Shown here piece by piece: positions 7,186 to 10,441 of a DNA stretch of 10,441 nucleotides. The position numbers were made by a program, and so were the translations under genes. Every line of letters begins with the position of its first letter. Within the stretch, counting starts at the first letter, position 1. Below the pieces are notes generated by a model. It was given only the letters and a program-made list of their open reading frames with translations. It was not told the DNA's origin and ran no database searches. Origin of the DNA: CAYUNA01 sp047629355. GTDB lineage: Bacteria > Bacteroidota > Bacteroidia > Chitinophagales > Saprospiraceae. The stretch lies in contig JBLHWU010000214.1 of the NCBI GenBank assembly GCA_047629355.1, forward strand, positions 1 through 10,441, read 5' to 3'.

Positions 7186-7380
7186 CGGTAAAAAAATAAC
7201 TCCACCATCTATCAAGTATTTCTTTTGCTCTTATTTCCCACTTTTGAAACAGTCATTAGGTATAAATATGGTCACCTACTTAACTCCTATTTCAAAAGTA
7301 AACATCTTTTGTCCTTTCGACCGAAGTGGAGAAAAAGTCCAAAATAAATGTTGCCAGATGGTGGAGTTATTCTTTCACTG
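7186..7380. mobile_element. 195-bp MITE-like element with imperfect 25-bp inverted ends
   Basis: The ends fit CRGTRAAARAATAACT followed by CCACCATCT, 22 of 25 identical between the left end and the inverse of the right end. The inner 16 bases (7195-7210 and 7356-7371) are perfect. Inside lies a second exact inverted pair, ACTTTTGAAA (7240-7249) and TTTCAAAAGT (7290-7299), with a nested TAGGT/ACCTA pair. No open reading frame is present. A target duplication is not clear; only AA flanks both sides. A lone copy of its left end occurs at 4240. It fills most of the 7183-7519 gap. Confidence 0.7.
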
Positions 7381-7456
7381 AATTCTATGATTAAAGCAAG
7401 AGCAAAATAAAAAATAAATTTGTCTTTCTTATTGGTTTTTTAAGTCAATTCTGTAG

Positions 7457-7471
7457 ACGTTTACTAAACGT
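7457..7471. promoter_or_regulatory. 15-bp palindrome and short tandem repeat upstream of the oxidoreductase
   Basis: ACGTTTA-C-TAAACGT is a perfect inverted repeat with a one-base centre, 49 bases before the start at 7520. AACGCAGC follows twice in tandem (7474-7489). TAAATTTG at 7415-7422 resembles a -7 box. The palindrome is a candidate operator; no regulator gene is adjacent. Confidence 0.3.
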
Positions 7472-7519
7472 TAAACGCAGCAACGCAGCACTTTTTAATT
7501 CTATTAGAAAATTTTCATT

Positions 7520-8503
7520 ATGAAAGCAATCCTATTACACGCCCACGGCGGCAGCGAAAATCTTTACCTCGGCGAGGCTGATACACCAAAAATCAACGAC
7601 CACGAAATCCTCGTAAAAGTCCATGCCACGGCCTTGAATCGAGCAGATATTTTGCAGCGAGAAGGCAAATATCCGCCGCCACCTGGTGCCAGTGAAATCA
7701 TCGGTTTAGAAATGGCAGGAGAAGTTGTTAAAGTGGGTAAAAAAGTAACGCAGAGGCAGCTTGGTGACCGTGTTTGTGGATTGTTGGCAGGAGGTGGATA
7801 TGCTGAATTTATGAGTATCCATGAAGAATTGGCCTTGGCGATTCCTGATAATTTGAGTTACACCGAAGCGGCGGCGTTGCCCGAAGTTTTTTTAACGGCT
7901 TTTCAGTCCGTCAAATGGATTGCGAATTTGCAAAAAGGCGAAACTATCCTCATTCATGCAGGCGCGAGTGGCGTCGGTACAGCGACGATTCAATTGGCAC
8001 AACTATTTGATGCGGAACAGATTATCGTAACGGTCTCTAAAGGTAAGCACGAGACTTGCTTACAATTAGGCGCACACCATGCGATTGATTATAGAAGTGA
8101 AAATTTTGCTGAAAAGGTCAACGAAATCACAAATGGAAAAGGGGCAAATGTGGTCATTGATTTCCTAATGGCGTCTTATTTTCAAAAGAATCTGGATGCC
8201 TTGGCAATGGATGGACGCATGGTGATGTTGGCAACAATGGGCGGTATTAAAATGCCAGAAGTGAACTTGTTTAATATTTTGCGGAAGCGGCTACAAATTA
8301 CGGGTTCGACGCTGCGAAGTCGAGAATTGAGTTATAAAATTGATTTGATTACTGCTTTTAAACAGCAAGTTTGGACGCATTTTTCAACTGGGGAATTGAA
8401 GCCAGTGATTGACTCGGTTTTTGATTGGAAAGAAGTGGGAAAGGCGCATCAGAAAATGGAGGGGAATGAGAATGTAGGGAAGATTGTTTTGGCGGTTGGG
8501 TAG
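7520..8503 (+). CDS. Zinc-free NAD(P)H quinone oxidoreductase, PIG3 type (MDR superfamily)
   Basis: This 327-residue cytoplasmic enzyme belongs to the medium-chain dehydrogenase/reductase superfamily. It is expected to use NADPH to reduce quinones or similar alpha,beta-unsaturated carbonyls. The N-terminal GroES-like domain (about 1-125) carries the PIG3-type signature NRADILQREGKYPPPPG followed by EIIGLEMAGEV. The Rossmann domain (about 126-265) has the nucleotide loop IHAGASGVGTATIQLA and the later GANVVIDFLMA. The Cys/His zinc ligands of alcohol dehydrogenases are absent, as in quinone reductases. The C-terminal FDWKEVGKAHQKMEGNENVGKIVLAV is typical of the family. Length is normal. It appears monocistronic, between a MITE and a hairpin at 8524-8557. 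The true substrate cannot be told from sequence. Confidence 0.93.
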   Translation: MKAILLHAHGGSENLYLGEADTPKINDHEILVKVHATALNRADILQREGKYPPPPGASEIIGLEMAGEVVKVGKKVTQRQLGDRVCGLLAGGGYAEFMSIHEELALAIPDNLSYTEAAALPEVFLTAFQSVKWIANLQKGETILIHAGASGVGTATIQLAQLFDAEQIIVTVSKGKHETCLQLGAHHAIDYRSENFAEKVNEITNGKGANVVIDFLMASYFQKNLDALAMDGRMVMLATMGGIKMPEVNLFNILRKRLQITGSTLRSRELSYKIDLITAFKQQVWTHFSTGELKPVIDSVFDWKEVGKAHQKMEGNENVGKIVLAVG

Positions 8504-8523
8504 AATGAACTAACCCGATTCTT

Positions 8524-8557
8524 AACGTAACGCAATCTCGAGGGATTGCGTCACGTT
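8524..8557. repeat. Hairpin after the oxidoreductase gene
   Basis: AACGT-A-ACGCAATC (8524-8537) pairs with GATTGCGT-C-ACGTT (8544-8557) around a 6-base loop: 8 plus 5 base pairs with one internal mismatch. It begins 20 bases after the stop codon. No T run follows, so it may stabilise the 3' end or be REP-like rather than a classical terminator. Confidence 0.5.
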
Positions 8558-8691
8558 TGGCACAGTAAAAAATCGACGCAGGGCTAATGTGAAGCTAATT
8601 TTTAAAAGTAGAATACTTCAGACATCTGGGACTTTCCCGTCCTCAATTTCTTTTATTTAAAAACAAATACCGTCATTTAAAAATCCGAGGT

Positions 8692-9000
8692 ATGAAAAAT
8701 TTACGCTTATTATTGCCAATTTTCTTACTACTCAGTTGCGCTACACAAAACAACAATACCACCGAAAAAAAATCCGAAACGCTTTGGGTCAATAGCTTGA
8801 TAGTGCCTTGTACACGCGTCGCTCCGATGAATTGTTTGCAAGTTCAAAAAGGGAAAACGTTAAAGGACAATGGGTGGGAGTTCTTTTATGACAACATCAA
8901 AGGCTTCGACTATCAAGCAGGTTATATCTACAAATTATTAGTGAATATAGAAGAATTAAAGCCTGGAAATATTCCAGCGGATGCTTCTTCTTTGAAATAG
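8692..9000 (+). CDS. DUF4377 lipoprotein, N-terminal part of a gene interrupted by an IS remnant
   Basis: The 102-residue product begins with a lipoprotein signal peptide (MKNLRLLLPIFLLLSC, Cys16 lipidated). The DUF4377 domain follows at about 30-102, with the typical WVNS, VPC, APMNCLQVQKGK, FYDNIKGFDYQAGYIYKL and PADASSLK. In intact relatives the chain runs directly on into a META domain through a link like SSLKYTLVEM. Here TTG-AAA-TA (Leu-Lys) meets foreign DNA and the stop codon TAG forms at the junction (8998-9000). The protein keeps its export signal and the whole DUF4377 domain, so it could still be made as a short lipoprotein without its META half. The function of DUF4377 is unknown. 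Confidence 0.85.
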   Translation: MKNLRLLLPIFLLLSCATQNNNTTEKKSETLWVNSLIVPCTRVAPMNCLQVQKGKTLKDNGWEFFYDNIKGFDYQAGYIYKLLVNIEELKPGNIPADASSLK

Positions 9001-9191
9001 ACATCTTTACAGAATAACTAAGTCGCATATCTAAGGTTTACAATGGCAGAAACGGCATGCCAGACTTTGCCATAATTTTTGTGTTTCCCCCGATAAACTT
9101 CTTTCGTTATTCTAAATATTTTACAGCGTCTGTTGACATGTTCTACTGCAATTCGTTTTTTGGCTAATTCATGATTAAATTTTTTATCCAA
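9000..9191. mobile_element. Truncated IS5-type insertion sequence inside the DUF4377-META gene
   Basis: This 192-bp insert separates codons that belong together in the host gene. It keeps one transposon end (from GACATCTTTACAG at 9000) and the 3' end of a transposase read on the minus strand. The other end and most of the transposase are missing. TA (8998-8999 and 9192-9193), or AATA if counted outward, flanks both sides, and joining the flanks at one copy restores the host frame exactly. Confidence 0.8.
9018..9191 (-). pseudogene. C-terminal fragment of an IS5-family (DDE_Tnp_4) transposase
   Basis: Reading the minus strand from 9191 to the TAG at 9018-9020 gives 57 residues with no start codon. 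The fragment contains ELAKKRIAVEHVNRRCKIFR and then YRGKHKNYGKVWHAV and NLRYAT. This is the conserved C-terminal helix region of IS5-type DDE transposases (pattern R-x3-EHVNRR-K-x-FRI), including the catalytic-region Glu in VEHV. The DDE aspartates lie in the missing part, so it cannot be active. Assignment rests on remembered family patterns. Confidence 0.8.
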
Positions 9192-9584
9192 TATACTTTA
9201 GTGGAAATGGTCGAAAAAAAGCAAGATACTAAGTTGCGCATCAATGATATTTGGGCGGTCCAAAGTATCTTAGGAACACCATTTAAAATAACGACAGAAA
9301 GTCCTCGGGTCAAACGTCCGATGTTGGAAGTTCACATTGCGGATAAGAAAATATTGGGGAATGACGGTTGCAATCAATTTTTCGGAAAATTAGAAAGATT
9401 GACGGATACTAAAATTCAATTTGGGGCAGTTGGTGGTACAAAAATGGCTTGTCCTGATATGGAGTCCTCCAACAATTTTAACGATGCCTTGGGGCAAGTG
9501 GCAAGGTATAAAATAAGTGATTTGAAATTGTATCTTTTCAAGGAGAATGGGGAGGAAGTTTTAGTTTTTCAGAAAGTAGATTAA
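9171..9584 (+). CDS. META-domain (HslJ-like) C-terminal half of the interrupted lipoprotein
   Basis: From 9192 (YTLVEMVEKKQD) the sequence is the natural continuation of the gene starting at 8692, and 130 residues follow. The META domain (about IWAVQSI to the end) shows its hallmark motifs GNDGCNQFFG and TKMACPD, then a C-terminal LYLFKENGEEVLVF strand pair. The first seven residues of this reading frame (MIKFFIQ, 9171-9191) come from the IS remnant; an alternative ATG is at 9207. Without the upstream signal peptide any product would stay in the cytoplasm. META domains occur in envelope stress proteins such as HslJ. This is most likely the orphaned half of a broken gene of 232 residues (8692-8999 plus 9192-9584). 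Confidence 0.75.
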   Translation: MIKFFIQYTLVEMVEKKQDTKLRINDIWAVQSILGTPFKITTESPRVKRPMLEVHIADKKILGNDGCNQFFGKLERLTDTKIQFGAVGGTKMACPDMESSNNFNDALGQVARYKISDLKLYLFKENGEEVLVFQKVD

Positions 9585-9648
9585 GAATGGTCGCTTTTTA
9601 AAACCTCGTGGTTGTATGATTTTAAGTGTAGCGCATTTTGAAATTTAT

Positions 9649-9701
9649 CGAAGTACATCCGATGTCAGACATCTACTTCGCGCCAGCCCTGAGTAGATGT
9701 C
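9649..9701. repeat. Overlapping hairpins at the left edge of the facing repeats
   Basis: CGAAGTA (9649-9655) pairs with TACTTCG (9674-9680), enclosing GATGTC-A-GACATC (9661-9673). As an alternative, GACATCTACT (9668-9677) pairs perfectly with AGTAGATGTC (9692-9701). The two folds share 9668-9680 and exclude each other. Confidence 0.55.
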
Positions 9702-9749
9702 GGAAATTTCCGAATTCACGACTAATATTTTAGCGTCTGTGACGCGGCA
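9677..9749 (+). repeat. REP-like repeat, left copy of an inverted pair
   Basis: This copy begins TTCGCGCCAGCCCTG (9677-9691), contains the palindrome TCGGAAATTTCCGA and ends in a TTTTAGCGTC-TGT-GACGCGGCA block (9728-9749). The same order appears inverted at 9854-9927. The repeat contains no plausible coding sequence. Confidence 0.75.
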
Positions 9750-9853
9750 ATAAGGAACGTATTTTTGTTATTTTGCAGTAGATTATTTAGCATAAAGCTC
9801 CGAAGATTTTAGTTGGTTAAGTTTCTGCTAAATGATAATGTTCGCAGCTTTGA

Positions 9854-9927
9854 TGCCGCGTCAAAGACGCTAAAAGAAGCGTCGGATTTCTGGAGAAATC
9901 CGACATCAGCGACAGGGCTGGCGCGAA
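9854..9927 (-). repeat. REP-like repeat, right (inverted) copy
   Basis: TGCCGCGTC-AAA-GACGC (9854-9870), the strong palindrome GTCGGATTTCT-GG-AGAAATCCGAC (9881-9904) and CAGGGCTGGCGCGAA (9913-9927, an exact inverse of 9677-9691) make this the mirror of the left copy. The two copies enclose 104 AT-rich bases (9750-9853) with no gene. The rest of the 9585-10104 gap holds no feature I can name. Confidence 0.75.
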
Positions 9928-10104
9928 GGAGGAGATTGATAGTTAGTGTCTGTACGGAAACACTTAATGTTCTAAAAATCAATGAATTAAGTTAGTATTT
10001 GACTACAATAAGAGAGATAAAAACCGTATATTGAGGACTAAGACCCTCCATTTTACAAGGTTTTTAACCAAGAGTTATCCACACTCACTTTAAAAGTCAA
10101 AAAA

Positions 10105-10441
10105 ATGCGTGCACGATTTCAACAGCAACTGAGTTTAGAAGTAATCCCAATAAATGAGGTAGCAATAAACAGAAGAACTCGACATCAGTTAGCCCCGCTG
10201 CTGATCGCTTTACAATATGTGTTCATTGACAAAGAATTAAGCGAAGAAATCTTTAAAATATTAGAGGTCAAAATACTGAAAGGGAAGAAGCGGACGGGAG
10301 GCTTAGGCATGAGTCTGTGGGAGATATTAGTTTTGGGAACAAGTAAGTTGAATTTGGAAATAGATTATGATTTCTTACACGATTTGGCGAACAGTCACAC
10401 CGAATTACGTGGCATCTTGGGTGTTGAAAGAAGTGACTATA
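10105..10441 (+). CDS. ISNCY-type transposase, N-terminal part (runs off the window)
   Basis: An open frame from the ATG at 10105 continues to the window end; 112 residues are visible. The sequence MRARFQQQLSLEVIPINEV, then LIALQYVFIDKELSEEIF, GKKRTGGLGMSLWEILVL and LANSHTELRGILGVE follows the N-terminal pattern of ISNCY transposases (LxALQYIF, GKKxTGRxGMDLWxILVL, LAN, LRxxLGV). One difference is LGTSKLNLEIDYD, where relatives often have LAVVRHxLDxxWD. The catalytic region is outside the window, so activity cannot be judged. The left end of the element must lie between 9928 and 10104, but I cannot place it. The start is preceded by an A-rich leader (GTCAAAAAAATG). Confidence 0.78.
   Translation, partial: MRARFQQQLSLEVIPINEVAINRRTRHQLAPLLIALQYVFIDKELSEEIFKILEVKILKGKKRTGGLGMSLWEILVLGTSKLNLEIDYDFLHDLANSHTELRGILGVERSDY

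Noticed and set aside
9649..9927. Repeated blocks considered as a CRISPR array
   Set aside because: There are only two copies in opposite orientation, no regular spacers and no cas genes.
9813..9995. Open frame of 60 codons
   Set aside because: It runs through the inverted REP-like repeat and its hairpins; the sequence is explained by the repeat and no start signal or family is seen.
10075..10083. TTATCCACA, a perfect DnaA box
   Set aside because: It is a single box without a cluster, AT-rich unwinding element or dnaA/dnaN nearby; one such match is not surprising by chance in 10 kb.

Overview
The window looks like a chromosomal segment of a Bacteroidota bacterium. The evidence is the DUF4175-type coiled-coil protein, AT-rich leaders without Shine-Dalgarno sites, TAnnTTTG-like -7 boxes, short Lys-Asn lipoprotein signal peptides and a DUF4377-META lipoprotein. 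The exact class cannot be fixed from sequence alone.

Layout. Positions 1-1982 (+) hold the C-terminal 659 residues of a large DUF4175-family envelope protein, followed by a strong terminator and a stack of palindromes. Positions 2291-4168 (+) are grpE-dnaJ, a co-chaperone pair for DnaK (dnaK is not in the window), closed by a clear terminator. Positions 4524-5642 (-) encode a membrane-anchored HtrA/Deg serine protease with one PDZ domain. Positions 6340-7182 (+) encode an unrecognised lipoprotein. Positions 7520-8503 (+) encode a zinc-free PIG3-type NAD(P)H quinone oxidoreductase. Positions 8692-9584 (+) are a DUF4377-META lipoprotein gene cut in two by a 192-bp remnant of an IS5-type insertion sequence. 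The window ends inside an ISNCY-type transposase gene starting at 10105.

The less ordinary content lies between the genes. Almost every intergenic gap after 4168 carries a small non-coding repeat: a 175-bp MITE with IS66-like ends and an 8-bp target duplication (5943-6117), a decayed relative of it (about 4318-4507), a 195-bp MITE of another family (7186-7380) with a solitary end of the same family at 4240, and a facing pair of about 73-bp REP-like repeats (9677-9927). The genes make ordinary sense as protein folding, envelope quality control and redox functions. The repeats and the broken lipoprotein gene record transposon activity and decay. I found no CRISPR array, tRNA, rRNA or obvious new defence or biosynthetic system.
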